Source of the DNA: JANWXD01 sp037446115
Lineage (GTDB): Bacteria > Acidobacteriota > Terriglobia > Bryobacterales > Bryobacteraceae
Assembly: GCA_037446115.1 (NCBI GenBank)
Contig: JBBIJF010000019.1
Span: 19,830 to 83,829, forward strand
Length of the DNA: 64,000 nt
Direction of reading: 5' to 3'
Positions within the stretch are counted from its first letter, which is position 1, and every line of letters begins with the position of its first letter. Under the pieces are notes generated by a model. It was not told the DNA's origin. It worked only from the letters and a program-made list of their open reading frames with translations, and did no database searches. This document shows positions 18,869 to 27,798 of this stretch, one piece after another. A program made the translations under genes and the position numbers.

Positions 18869-19651
18869 CTACGCACCCGGGAACAGGAGCACTTTACCGT
18901 GTTCCAGCAGGACGTAGCGCACCTCCGGGGCCTTCAGCCGAAGCGAAGCGCGGAACTGGCCCGGATCCACAGCGTTGTCGGCAAACATGTCATAGTGACA
19001 GGGGATCGCGGCCTTCGGACGGATGACAGAGGCGAGCTGGGCCGCCTCCCAGTGCGAGAGATTATTAAAACCGCCGTTAATGCAGGTGATCATCAGATCG
19101 GGCGAGTACTTTGCGGCCGAATACAGCAGTTCACTGAAATCCGTGTCGCCGGTGATATAGACGCGCGGGCCTCGGGCGAACTCGAGGACGTAGCCCATGT
19201 GGTTCAGGTCCGTGTCGTCGGTGGGCAGCGCGAACGTGCCGCGGAGGCGGATGTCGCGGAACTCGATTTCGCACGCGGGCCACGCCGGCACGATGCGGCC
19301 GCTTTCGACTCCCTCGGAGGCGAACGTCTGGCAACTCGGATGCGGCCCGATGAACTGCATCGTGTCTTTGTTGCGCAGGCCTCGTATGGTCTCCGGGTCA
19401 GTATGGTCCTGATGGTTGTGCGTGCAGGCGAACACGTCCACCTGAAGTTCTTCGGGAGGGATGAGAACCGGGACGCGCCGCCTGAGATCGAGTCCCGGAA
19501 CCAGAGAGGCGCAACTGTCGGTGAGGTAGAGATCCACGCCCGCCAGGGTCCCCTCCGCAGTCTTGAAGATGTACCCGTTCTGTCCCAACCACCACAGGGC
19601 CACCGAACCGCGCGGTACGCGGAACTCTCGGATTTCACGCATCAGCGACAT
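18869..19651 (-). CDS. UlaG-like metallo-beta-lactamase-fold hydrolase
   Basis: The 260-residue product carries the metal-binding signature THNHQDHTD (H78, H80, D82, H83), then DLNHMGYVLEF, YITGDTDFSELL with the bridging Asp, and AAIPCHYDMF with the last His. The overall pattern and length fit L-ascorbate-6-phosphate lactonase UlaG and related cytoplasmic lactonases. The true substrate is uncertain because no ascorbate PTS genes are nearby. ATG 19651 is supported by GGAG about 8 nt upstream; the frame is open to 19810, but that part overlaps the OPT gene. It starts 14 bp after the OPT stop, so both genes are probably one transcript. Confidence 0.85.
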   Translation of the reverse strand: MSLMREIREFRVPRGSVALWWLGQNGYIFKTAEGTLAGVDLYLTDSCASLVPGLDLRRRVPVLIPPEELQVDVFACTHNHQDHTDPETIRGLRNKDTMQFIGPHPSCQTFASEGVESGRIVPAWPACEIEFRDIRLRGTFALPTDDTDLNHMGYVLEFARGPRVYITGDTDFSELLYSAAKYSPDLMITCINGGFNNLSHWEAAQLASVIRPKAAIPCHYDMFADNAVDPGQFRASLRLKAPEVRYVLLEHGKVLLFPGA

Positions 19652-19665
19652 CGCCGGACTCCGCC

Positions 19666-21684
19666 TCACATGATCGCCGCGGGAGGGGCCGGCTCCTCGG
19701 GTCGCCCGGCGTGTGCCAGGGGCACACGGACCATGACCAGCGCCAGCAGCAGCAACACGGCAACTCCGGTCAGGAACGACGGTTGGGCGAACACAACCGG
19801 CAGGGGCCATTCGAAGAAGCGGAAGGTCGCCACCACCAGTCCCATGACGGCCTCTCCGGCAATCAGGCCGGACGCCGTCAGAATGCCGGCGTTCTCCACA
19901 CGCGCTCTTTGCGCCTCATTGAAGCCCCGGCGGTCACGCGCCGTATCGGTCAGCCAACGAATCAGGCCGCCGACAAAGATGGCGAACGTGGTTTCGAGCG
20001 GAAGGTACATGCCCACGGCGAACAGCATCGGGCTACGGACCTGAACCATGATTAGGGCAAAACCCATCATGATGCCGACCACGACCAGCGGCCAGGGCAT
20101 CTCGCCTCCGACGATTCCCTGAGCCAGGGAGGCCATCAGACCGGCTTGCGGCGCCGAAAGTTCCTTGTCGCCGAAACCGATGCCGCCCGCGTTGATGTTG
20201 CCCTGGTGCAGTACGAGCAGCGGGAAGTACAGGAGCGCACTGGCCACGAGCACGCCGAGGAAGTCGCCGATCTGCATGCTGCGCGGCGTGCCGCCGAGGA
20301 TGTGGCCCACTTTGAGGTCCTGCAGCATCTCGCCGGCCACGGCCGAGGACACGCAGACCACGGCGGCCACTCCCAGCACCGCCGCCACGCCGCTCATCCC
20401 GGACACTCCGATGGAGACCATCAGCAGGGCCGCCACGATGAGCGTCGACAGCGTGAGTCCGGAGACCGGATTATTGGAAGAGCCGATCATGCCCACGAGG
20501 TTGCCGGACACCGCTGCAAAGAAGAAACCGAGCACGAGCATGACCAGGGCGGCGGCCGCTCCTCCGGCCAGGCTGCCCGCAAAGTAGAAGTAGAGCAGCA
20601 CCATGCACAGGAACGTAGCCGCCACGCCGAGTGCGGTGGTGCGCGCCCCGAGGTCGCGGTCCGTGCGGCTCACCGCCTCGGTTTGGGCGCTCGCTTTCTT
20701 GAGGTCCGAGATCGCCCGCTTCATGCCTACCGCCAGACTCGTGCGCATGCGGAACAGAGTGAATCCGGCGCCGACCAGCATTCCGCCTACGGCGATGGGC
20801 CGCACGATGAACCGCCAGACGGCGCCCGCCAAGCTGCCCCAAGACTCCTCCGCGGCACCGGGTGGAAGTTGGGTTTGCAGTTGCGGGCCGAGGAAATAGA
20901 GGATCAGCGGGACCAGCAATCCCCAGGCCACCACCCCGCCGGAAAAATTCAGTGCGGCCAGACGCGGCCCGATAATGTAACCGACGCCGAGGTAGGCGGG
21001 GCTCACCGCGGGCCCCGAGGCCATGGTTACGGCTCCAACGCCGACATCGCCCGCACCGCCGCCCAGACGGACCACGCTGCGTCCGATTTCTCCGATGTGG
21101 AGGAAGAATTCTTTGCTCGCTGCAAACAGCTTGACCACGCCCAAGAAGTAGATCGCCGCCCCGAGCCCCATGTTATAAAACAGCAGCCGTGCCGCCTCAG
21201 CGCCCCGCTGGCCGGCCTTGTGGATCTCGGCGGCAGCCACGGACTCGGGAAACGGTAGTTCCGGGTCGGTGACCATGACGCGCCGCAGCAGCGTGACAAA
21301 CAGAATACCCAGAACGCCGCCCACCAGCATCAGAACCGTGGACTTCCAGTACGCATGCTCAAAGTCGAAGGAAGGCCATGCGCGGGAGATCACGAACGCC
21401 GGAATGGTGAAGATCGCGCCGGCGGCCACCGACTCGCCGATCGAGCCCACCGTGCGTGCGATGTTTTCCTCCAGAATCGAGCCGCGCCACAGCCGCAGCA
21501 CCGCCATGCTGATCACCGCGGCAGGATAGGTGGCGGCGATGGTCATGCCGGCGCGCAGGCCCAGATACGCATTGGCTGCACCCAGCACCACGGTCATGAT
21601 GAGCCCGAGCAACACCGCGCGCAGCGTGAACTCCGACATCTGCAGGGTCTCGGGCACGAAGGGCCGGTAGGTTTCTTTGGTCAT
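19666..21684 (-). CDS. OPT-family oligopeptide transporter
   Basis: The 672-residue protein has about 14-16 membrane helices and matches the oligopeptide transporter superfamily: FTLRAVLLGLIMTVVLGAANAYLGLRAGMTIAATYPAAVISM at the start, then LPFPESVAAAEIHKAG, and a C-terminal SGLIAGEAVMGLVVA. Bacterial members import small peptides or peptide-metal chelates by proton symport. Start ATG 21684 has GAGGAA four nt upstream and a TATAAT hexamer at 21711-21706 on the minus strand, giving a leader of about 15 nt. It is co-transcribed with the UlaG-like hydrolase, which could act on an imported compound; this link is only positional. Confidence 0.9.
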   Translation of the reverse strand: MTKETYRPFVPETLQMSEFTLRAVLLGLIMTVVLGAANAYLGLRAGMTIAATYPAAVISMAVLRLWRGSILEENIARTVGSIGESVAAGAIFTIPAFVISRAWPSFDFEHAYWKSTVLMLVGGVLGILFVTLLRRVMVTDPELPFPESVAAAEIHKAGQRGAEAARLLFYNMGLGAAIYFLGVVKLFAASKEFFLHIGEIGRSVVRLGGGAGDVGVGAVTMASGPAVSPAYLGVGYIIGPRLAALNFSGGVVAWGLLVPLILYFLGPQLQTQLPPGAAEESWGSLAGAVWRFIVRPIAVGGMLVGAGFTLFRMRTSLAVGMKRAISDLKKASAQTEAVSRTDRDLGARTTALGVAATFLCMVLLYFYFAGSLAGGAAAALVMLVLGFFFAAVSGNLVGMIGSSNNPVSGLTLSTLIVAALLMVSIGVSGMSGVAAVLGVAAVVCVSSAVAGEMLQDLKVGHILGGTPRSMQIGDFLGVLVASALLYFPLLVLHQGNINAGGIGFGDKELSAPQAGLMASLAQGIVGGEMPWPLVVVGIMMGFALIMVQVRSPMLFAVGMYLPLETTFAIFVGGLIRWLTDTARDRRGFNEAQRARVENAGILTASGLIAGEAVMGLVVATFRFFEWPLPVVFAQPSFLTGVAVLLLLALVMVRVPLAHAGRPEEPAPPAAIM

Positions 21685-21705
21685 GCGTTCCTCGCAAACG
21701 GCATC

Positions 21706-21711
21706 ATTATA
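21706..21711 (-). promoter_or_regulatory. Consensus -10 hexamer of the OPT transporter gene
   Basis: TATAAT is read on the minus strand at 21711-21706, 21 nt upstream of ATG 21684. No good -35 is found at 16-18 bp spacing (GGAGAA at best), so activation by another factor or a weak promoter is possible. Confidence 0.5.
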
Positions 21712-21799
21712 TGCCGGATGGGCCAGGTTCTCCGCCGGAGGGCCCGGGGCGGGACATCCTTGGGGAAGGGCAGCCGGCCGCAGCATCTGCACTCGGACA

Positions 21800-21835
21800 G
21801 CCGGTGCACCGGCCCCGGCCCCCGTCCAGGGGCCG
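21800..21835. promoter_or_regulatory. Perfect 14-bp palindrome and adjacent hairpin between GH57 and OPT genes
   Basis: GCCGGTGCACCGGC (21800-21813) is a perfect palindrome, and CGGCCCC/GGGGCCG (21816-21822/21829-21835) forms a hairpin beside it. They lie in the 213-bp gap after the GH57 stop and before the OPT gene. The hairpin may help end the upstream transcript, although no T-run follows. The palindrome could be a dimeric regulator site for the OPT gene. Neither role is proven. Confidence 0.35.
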
Positions 21836-21897
21836 AGTCGAGGGTACAGCCGGAAGGAACCGCCGGCAGGGGTCCGGCAACTTCGCCGAGTCGCCCC

Positions 21898-24027
21898 TCA
21901 GAGCGGCCACTCCGAGGGGACGGCCGTGCTGCACTCGAGCCAGCCTTGGGCCGGAACCGCGTCAATCGGCAGGCTGTCTTGCCAGAGGGAAATCTGGATC
22001 TGCAGGGACGCATCGGTCCCAACGCCCAGAGCTGCCAAGGGCAGGCGGAGCTCGAGTACGCGCCGCCAGGCGCACTCGAAAGATCCACCCCGGGCCAGAT
22101 CCGCCTCGACAAGCGTTGGCTCGCTCTCCTCCAGGCGAGCGCGCAGCGAGCTGCTCACGGGTGGCTGGCCCGCTCGCAGCCGGATCCGCACCTCCATCCT
22201 CCCCATCCCCGGCGGCAGGGTATGGAAATCCACGCGGAGGTAAAAATTCTCGCCATCGGCCCCGTAGTGGATCTCGCGGATCAGACGCCGCTGCCCGTGC
22301 ATGGCCTCCGAGCGGGGATCCGCCTTCCACACGCCTGCCCCCAGCCACTCGAAAAACGACGTGACCTCACCGTCAATCACGGCCTGCACCGGCCCCGTGG
22401 GCGGTATGTGCAATTCGACAGCAGGCAGCCGCAAGATCGGTCGCGAGAGCTCTTCGGGAGGTGGAACGCCGAGGGCACGGTAGGCGTTGGCCAGATGCGT
22501 GCGGTACAGCTGGTCGAACTCGGCACGGTTCGCAGAGGTGTGTTCCGGTCCGTACCACCAGCACCAGTCGCTGCCTTCGGCAATCAACAGCTCCTCGCGG
22601 GCCAGTTCCAGGTGCCGCGGTGGCGTCCCGGCCCCGGCGGTCACGCGCTCGAAGGTTTGTCTGGCCCGGAGCAGGTACTCCCAGGCGAGGTTATCCTCCT
22701 CCGAACCGATCCACACGTCGAAGTTGGCGTTGATCCAGGAACCCGGATGGACGCGATCGAGAGGTTGCGGTTCCACCTTGTGGAGTGCCTCGCCCAGAGT
22801 CACGGCGTGGACGTGGTCGTCTTCCGAGATGCGCCGGTACAGCTCGGCCAGAAAGGGCCGCCCGTTGCGGTCGTAGTATTCCCAGGCGTTTTCGCCGTCC
22901 AGGATCACAGCCAGCAGCGCATCGCGGCCGCTTGCCAGGACCGGGCGGCACGTCTCCCGCATCCGGGCCATAAAGTCCGCTGCGGCCTGTGGGGCATCCA
23001 TCCGGGAATACACAAAGCCGATCAGGTCGCTGAGGAAATGGTTGCGAAACACGATCGAGATCTGGCGCCCCTGCTGCCGCCACAAATAGGGCCGCAAAGC
23101 GGCTCCGGGTTCCAGACCGCCCAGCGTACGTGCCAGCACCGCATCATCACTGGCCGTCCAGCGGAATCCGGTTTCGGCGGCCAGAGCCAGCACCTCGTCG
23201 GAAACCGAACCCTCCGAAGGCCACAACCCTTCCGGCGCATTACCGAACCGTTCTTCCATGAACCGGCGGGCGCGTTCCAACTGTAGACGTGCATCCTCCG
23301 GGTAGCGGAAGCGGGAGGGCAGCGGCACATTGGGGTGTGCCACCGCCGCGATACTCGTGTCGCAGAGCAAGGGGAGTATCGGGTGATAGAAGGGCGTGGT
23401 CGAGATCTCGATCTGAGCCCGGGCGGCAAACTCACGGTAGACAGGGAGTACGCGGGCGAGGATCTCGCGCTCTTTGGCGATGACCAAGGCCTGATCTTCC
23501 AGGCTGTAGTCGCGTCCTTTGGCTACGAGAGCACGAACCTCCTCGTCCCGGGAGAGGAACTCTTCGTCAAACCAAGCGAGTTGCGACAGAACCTGTAGGT
23601 CCCGAAACGCCTGGGGGTTGAACAGGCGGCGCGCGCGGCTCAGATCCCGCTGCACTTGCCGGAAGGCATCGTAGAGTTCCCCGTAACGGGGATAGCGGCG
23701 GATCAGCCGCTCCACGTTGGCCTGAAAGAAGTACTGGAGGATAAACTCTTGCTCTTCGCCCGTCAGCTCCTCGGCCGGCTTGGCGGCGCATCCCAGGAAA
23801 GGATCCGCCGCCTGGCCCGAGGCGTACTCCTCTAACTGAAGGACCAGGGACGGAACGAGATTAAAGGTCTGCCGCACGTGGGGAAAGTCGCGCAGGATGC
23901 TGACCATGCCGTAATAATCTTTGAGCCCGTGGAGCCGCGTCCAGGGCAGCTTGTACTGGCCTGTGATCAGGTCTTTATAAAAGGGCTGGTGCATGTGCCA
24001 GAGAAAGCACAGATAGATATCCGGCAT
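21898..24027 (-). CDS. Glycoside hydrolase family 57 enzyme
   Basis: The 709-residue protein has hallmarks of GH57 alpha-amylases and 4-alpha-glucanotransferases: LCFLWHMHQPFY at the N-terminus, GLWPSEGSVSDE with the expected nucleophile (E272), and VILDGENAWEYY with the acid/base Asp (about D377). A beta-rich C-terminal region (about residues 530-709) probably binds or positions glucan. It has no signal peptide, so it likely acts on glycogen or another alpha-glucan in the cytoplasm. It starts 4 nt after the upstream propeller gene stop and thus belongs to the nadE-propeller-GH57 transcript. No glycogen synthesis gene is nearby. Confidence 0.88.
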   Translation of the reverse strand: MPDIYLCFLWHMHQPFYKDLITGQYKLPWTRLHGLKDYYGMVSILRDFPHVRQTFNLVPSLVLQLEEYASGQAADPFLGCAAKPAEELTGEEQEFILQYFFQANVERLIRRYPRYGELYDAFRQVQRDLSRARRLFNPQAFRDLQVLSQLAWFDEEFLSRDEEVRALVAKGRDYSLEDQALVIAKEREILARVLPVYREFAARAQIEISTTPFYHPILPLLCDTSIAAVAHPNVPLPSRFRYPEDARLQLERARRFMEERFGNAPEGLWPSEGSVSDEVLALAAETGFRWTASDDAVLARTLGGLEPGAALRPYLWRQQGRQISIVFRNHFLSDLIGFVYSRMDAPQAAADFMARMRETCRPVLASGRDALLAVILDGENAWEYYDRNGRPFLAELYRRISEDDHVHAVTLGEALHKVEPQPLDRVHPGSWINANFDVWIGSEEDNLAWEYLLRARQTFERVTAGAGTPPRHLELAREELLIAEGSDWCWWYGPEHTSANRAEFDQLYRTHLANAYRALGVPPPEELSRPILRLPAVELHIPPTGPVQAVIDGEVTSFFEWLGAGVWKADPRSEAMHGQRRLIREIHYGADGENFYLRVDFHTLPPGMGRMEVRIRLRAGQPPVSSSLRARLEESEPTLVEADLARGGSFECAWRRVLELRLPLAALGVGTDASLQIQISLWQDSLPIDAVPAQGWLECSTAVPSEWPL

Positions 24028-24031
24028 GAGA

Positions 24032-26065
24032 CTACGGCTGATTCCCAGCTTGTGCTCTGGGCCCCGGCGAAACGGCGGTGTAAGGCCGCAGGTCCGGCTC
24101 GCCCTGAAATACCGAGATCAACGGCGGGGCGGCAGCGTCGAAGTGTGTCATCGGACGCAGTCCGAGGAGCAGTTCGATGGTGCGGAGCAGGGAGCTAAAG
24201 CTGTAAGGTGCGGAATCCGCAATCCCCCGGCGTGTGTAAGGGGAAACTACAAGAGCCCGGGCGCGCCCGCCCGTGCCGGTTTCGGCGATGAAAATCACCA
24301 TGCCAGGCCAGAAACGGCTGCGCGTCAGGGCTTCCGCGATTCGCCCGAGCGCAACGTCGCCGTCATCGCCGCGGCTGGAAAGCCGCACCATCAGCAGCCG
24401 CGGCAGCGAACCTTGCTTGTCCAGGGCCTGCAGATCGGCAACAAACGCCTCGGCACGCTCCGTGTCAGGATAATCCGGGTCAGGTCCGCGGTAGCGCAGG
24501 TCCGTCACCGGTTTCAGTGCAGGGTCGCGCACAGTTTCGACCTGAACGCCGCCGGCAGCGGGCCTGGGACGGTTGACGACGAAGAATCCGTAATTGCGGA
24601 AAGAGATTCCTGCTGCGGCGGCGTTGGTCCAAAGATAGCCTGCCGGAGGCACGGCGGCCGGATCGTCTCCGTCACAGGCCTGAACACGGCGGCCCGCCTG
24701 ACAGCCGGGGGCATACAGCTCGAGGAAGTGGGGTACGATCGCCGCAAGGCTCGCATACAGTGCTTGCACGGGCCCGGATGCGCCGGTGTCCAGGTTGTCC
24801 AAGAGCGCAAATTCTTTGGCCAGCTTTTCCCGGTTCGCCCCGCGGCTGGTCTCCCGCAAGACGTAGACGACATGCTGGATGGGGGAGAAGTCCGGCGCTT
24901 CTGGCTCCTCCAGCAGGCTGTCGCGGTAGGGCGTATTGTCAAAAACCTGAATCGTGTGTTCCAGGAGCTGCTCGTCATCGAAGGGAGGGATCCAGGACAA
25001 TGTACCCGCCTCCCCACGGCCGGAGCCGCGAGCGTTGAGAACGACGAGCGTCCCATCCGGCAGCGTATGAAGCGCCACGGGGTACCGTCCCGCGGCCAGG
25101 TATCCGGCGAGGCGGCTGAGCGGTTCGGTGATGTCCACGACCGCCACCGCGTTGGCTCCGGCGCATGCGACGAACAACCGCGTGCGGTCGGCACTGAGCG
25201 CCACGGCGCTCGGGGTCATCCCCGCCGGCTGCCGCGCGCCGAAAGCCAGGTTGACCGATTCGAGCACCCGCATTTCCTTGGACGCGGTCACACCGACCAC
25301 CTGGATACTGTTTGTGTTGCCAGCGGCGACGAAGATGCGCGCGGCGTAGGGTTCCGCTCCCGCCTCGGACGGAGGCGGCGGCCCCCAGATCATGTCCGTC
25401 GGGTGCGACGCCAGGCGCACGCGCTCGATCAGCTTGCCCGACTCCGCTTCGTGATGGAACAGAGAGCCGTCCGCCCAACTGGTGACGAACAGTGACTTGC
25501 CGTCCGGATGGAACAAGAGTCGGAAGGGCCGGCGGCCCGTACGGAAGCGCTCGATGACCATGCCCGACTGCGGATTGATGACGGCGATGGTGTTCTGGAA
25601 GAATTCGGCGATGTAGAGCAAGCGGCCGTCCGGAGAGAGAGCTACGTCTCCGGCGAAATCGCGGGCGGTGCGCTTGTCCCTCGGCACGAGCGCGAAACTC
25701 CGGGACAGTGCGAGTCGCCCGTTGGTCAGCGAGATTTCGAACACGGCCGCTTCCGCTCCGCCGCCGGCGTAGGCGCGGCCGGCTTTGGGATCTACAGTCA
25801 GGCCCAACCAGGCGTCCGGAAGCGTGACGCGGCTCGTGTGGCGGCCATCCATTGTGTCAAGCGCAGCCAAGGAGGGTGGATTGGAACCGGAGTGCAGGAT
25901 GAGCAAATGCCTGCCCCCAGGAGCGAGCACCGCAGCCATTGGCAGCGTGTCGAGAGGGATCTGTCTTCCCGCAGGACGGATGCGCCATCCGCCGGCCAGC
26001 ACCGTCTCCTCCCCCGGTTGGGCCAGCGCGAGCGCGGCGGCGAGAAGGCCAAGAACCGCCCTCAT
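24032..26065 (-). CDS. Secreted YncE-like beta-propeller with degenerate phosphoesterase domain
   Basis: The 677-residue product has a signal peptide (MRAVLGLLAAALALAQP). A YVTN/YncE-type beta-propeller follows (DVALSPDGRLLYIAEFFQNTIAVINPQSG, RPFRLLFHPDGKSLFVTSWADGSLF, VALSADRTRLFVACAGANAVAVVDI; about residues 50-365). The C-terminal half aligns in order with bacterial 'YncE plus alkaline-phosphatase-family' proteins (IQHVVYVLRET, AKEFALLDNLDTGA, SRFWPGMVIFIAETG, ALVVSPYTRRG). However, segments that normally carry metal ligands are missing: nothing resembles ENRTYDQ after VLRET, nor DHVDAHR before ALVVSPYTRRG. The domain therefore looks catalytically dead and may only bind. Its start overlaps the nadE stop by 4 bp (ATGA). 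Confidence 0.8.
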   Translation of the reverse strand: MRAVLGLLAAALALAQPGEETVLAGGWRIRPAGRQIPLDTLPMAAVLAPGGRHLLILHSGSNPPSLAALDTMDGRHTSRVTLPDAWLGLTVDPKAGRAYAGGGAEAAVFEISLTNGRLALSRSFALVPRDKRTARDFAGDVALSPDGRLLYIAEFFQNTIAVINPQSGMVIERFRTGRRPFRLLFHPDGKSLFVTSWADGSLFHHEAESGKLIERVRLASHPTDMIWGPPPPSEAGAEPYAARIFVAAGNTNSIQVVGVTASKEMRVLESVNLAFGARQPAGMTPSAVALSADRTRLFVACAGANAVAVVDITEPLSRLAGYLAAGRYPVALHTLPDGTLVVLNARGSGRGEAGTLSWIPPFDDEQLLEHTIQVFDNTPYRDSLLEEPEAPDFSPIQHVVYVLRETSRGANREKLAKEFALLDNLDTGASGPVQALYASLAAIVPHFLELYAPGCQAGRRVQACDGDDPAAVPPAGYLWTNAAAAGISFRNYGFFVVNRPRPAAGGVQVETVRDPALKPVTDLRYRGPDPDYPDTERAEAFVADLQALDKQGSLPRLLMVRLSSRGDDGDVALGRIAEALTRSRFWPGMVIFIAETGTGGRARALVVSPYTRRGIADSAPYSFSSLLRTIELLLGLRPMTHFDAAAPPLISVFQGEPDLRPYTAVSPGPRAQAGNQP

Positions 26066-27711
26066 TCCAGAAACCGTTGCGCGATCGGGAAGCGGCGGCC
26101 CATGCCGAAGGCCTTCGTGGTGACTTTCAAGCCCGGAGGCGCCTGCTGGCGCTTGTACTCGTTGCGGTCCACCTTGTTGACGACCTCGCGCACCAGCTCC
26201 AGCGGGAAGCCGTGTGCTTCGGCGATCTCGCGGGGCGTCTTGTATTCTTCAACGTAGTCGCGCAGGATTGCGTCCAGGACTTTGTATTCGGGGAGCGCGT
26301 CCGTGTCCTTCTGATTCGGCCGGAGCTCCGCCGACGGCGGTTTGGTGAACACGCTCTCCGGGATGGCGTGCGGATGGCGCCGGTTGGCCACGCGCGCCAG
26401 CTTGTACACCATCGTCTTGGGGACGTCGCTGATCACGGCGAGCCCGCCGATCATGTCACCGTAGAGCGTGCAGTAGCCGACTGCCAGTTCGCTCTTGTTG
26501 CCCGTGGTCAGCACAAGCGCCCCCCACTTGTTGGAAAGCGCCATCAACGTGACACCTCGAAGACGTGCCTGCAAGTTTTCTTCGGTCACGTCACGGGGCG
26601 CACCGCCGAACAGCGGGTCGAGAATCTGGAGGAAGCATTCGTAGACCGGCGTGATCGGGACCACTTCGAAACGGATGCCCAGATTCTCGGCCAGGGCCCG
26701 CGCATCCCGCACGCTGTGATCGGAGGAATAAGGTCCCGGCATCGCGACACCCACGACGTTTTCCCGGCCCACGGCGTCGGCGGCAATCACGGCCGTCAGC
26801 GAGGAGTCAATCCCGCCGCTGAGCCCGATGAGCACCTGCCGGAAACCGCACTTCTCAAGGTAGTCCCGCGTGCCGAGCACCAGGGCTTCGTAGACCGCCT
26901 CGCACTCATCCGCCAGATTCTCGTGCTGATCGCCGGATCCCGCATCCAGATCGGCGATGACGAGATCCTCGGCAAAGGAGCGGGCGGAGGCGATCACTCT
27001 GCCCTCGCCGTCCAGGGCGAAGCTGCTGCCGTCAAAGATGAGCTGGTCGTTGCCGCCCACTTGGTTGACGTAGACCAGCGGGCGGCGGTGGCGCGCGGCG
27101 GTTCGGGAAAAGATGTCACGGCGGAGCGCACGCTTGCCCATGTGGTAGGGGGATGCGTTGATGCTGACGATGATCTCGCCGCCCCGTGCAACCAGTTCCT
27201 CGACGGGATCCCGGTCGTACAGCCGCCGCTCCCAGTATTGCTTGTCGTTCCAAGCATCCTCGCAGATGGTCACGGCCACGCGGCGGCCGCGGATCGTGAC
27301 CAGCTCCTGCTCGCGGGCGGGCTGGAAGTAGCGCGCCTCGTCGAAAACGTCGTAGGTAGGCAACAGCATCTTGCGCTGGCGGAAGACCACCCGGCCGCCC
27401 TCGATGACTGCGGCACTGTTGGTGGCCCGCTTGCCTTCGTCGGCCTCCGAACGCCCCACGTAGCCGCAGATCAGCGTCATATCGAGCGAGGCGGTTTCCC
27501 GGGCCAGCCTCTCCAGCTGCTCCTCGGTGCGTTCCAGAAAGCTCGGCTTCTCGACCAGATCCCGAGGGGGATAGCCGGTGATGGTGAGCTCCGGGAACAC
27601 GGCCAGAACTGCGTCCCGCCGGGCGGCTTCGCGGGCCGTGCGCACAATCCGGTCCACGTTACCGGCCAAGTCCCCGACGGTGGTATTGATCTGCGCCAGT
27701 GCGACGCGCAT
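26062..27711 (-). CDS. nadE: Glutamine-dependent NAD+ synthetase
   Basis: This 549-residue two-domain enzyme makes NAD from deamido-NAD, ATP and glutamine. The N-terminal nitrilase-type glutaminase shows the triad E41 (FPELTITGY), K114 (QRKMLLPTYDVFDE) and C150 (VTICEDAWND). The C-terminal synthetase has the PP-loop IGLSGGIDSS (about 296-304), TTGNKSELAVGYCTLYGDM and KPPSAELRPNQKD. The length is normal for a bacterial glutamine-dependent enzyme. ATG 27711 (MRVALAQINTT) fits the family start; ATG 27723, four codons earlier, is also open. It is followed with a 4-bp overlap by the propeller gene, and nadA lies upstream on the same strand, so two NAD biosynthesis steps are clustered. Confidence 0.93.
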   Translation of the reverse strand: MRVALAQINTTVGDLAGNVDRIVRTAREAARRDAVLAVFPELTITGYPPRDLVEKPSFLERTEEQLERLARETASLDMTLICGYVGRSEADEGKRATNSAAVIEGGRVVFRQRKMLLPTYDVFDEARYFQPAREQELVTIRGRRVAVTICEDAWNDKQYWERRLYDRDPVEELVARGGEIIVSINASPYHMGKRALRRDIFSRTAARHRRPLVYVNQVGGNDQLIFDGSSFALDGEGRVIASARSFAEDLVIADLDAGSGDQHENLADECEAVYEALVLGTRDYLEKCGFRQVLIGLSGGIDSSLTAVIAADAVGRENVVGVAMPGPYSSDHSVRDARALAENLGIRFEVVPITPVYECFLQILDPLFGGAPRDVTEENLQARLRGVTLMALSNKWGALVLTTGNKSELAVGYCTLYGDMIGGLAVISDVPKTMVYKLARVANRRHPHAIPESVFTKPPSAELRPNQKDTDALPEYKVLDAILRDYVEEYKTPREIAEAHGFPLELVREVVNKVDRNEYKRQQAPPGLKVTTKAFGMGRRFPIAQRFLE

Positions 27712-27798
27712 GTAAGATCCCATTCTAGCGGGGGACCGAGCCCGCCCTACGTTTTGGGAGTCGCATTCCTATCCGGCCCGGGCCGGGAGGTCGTCCCT

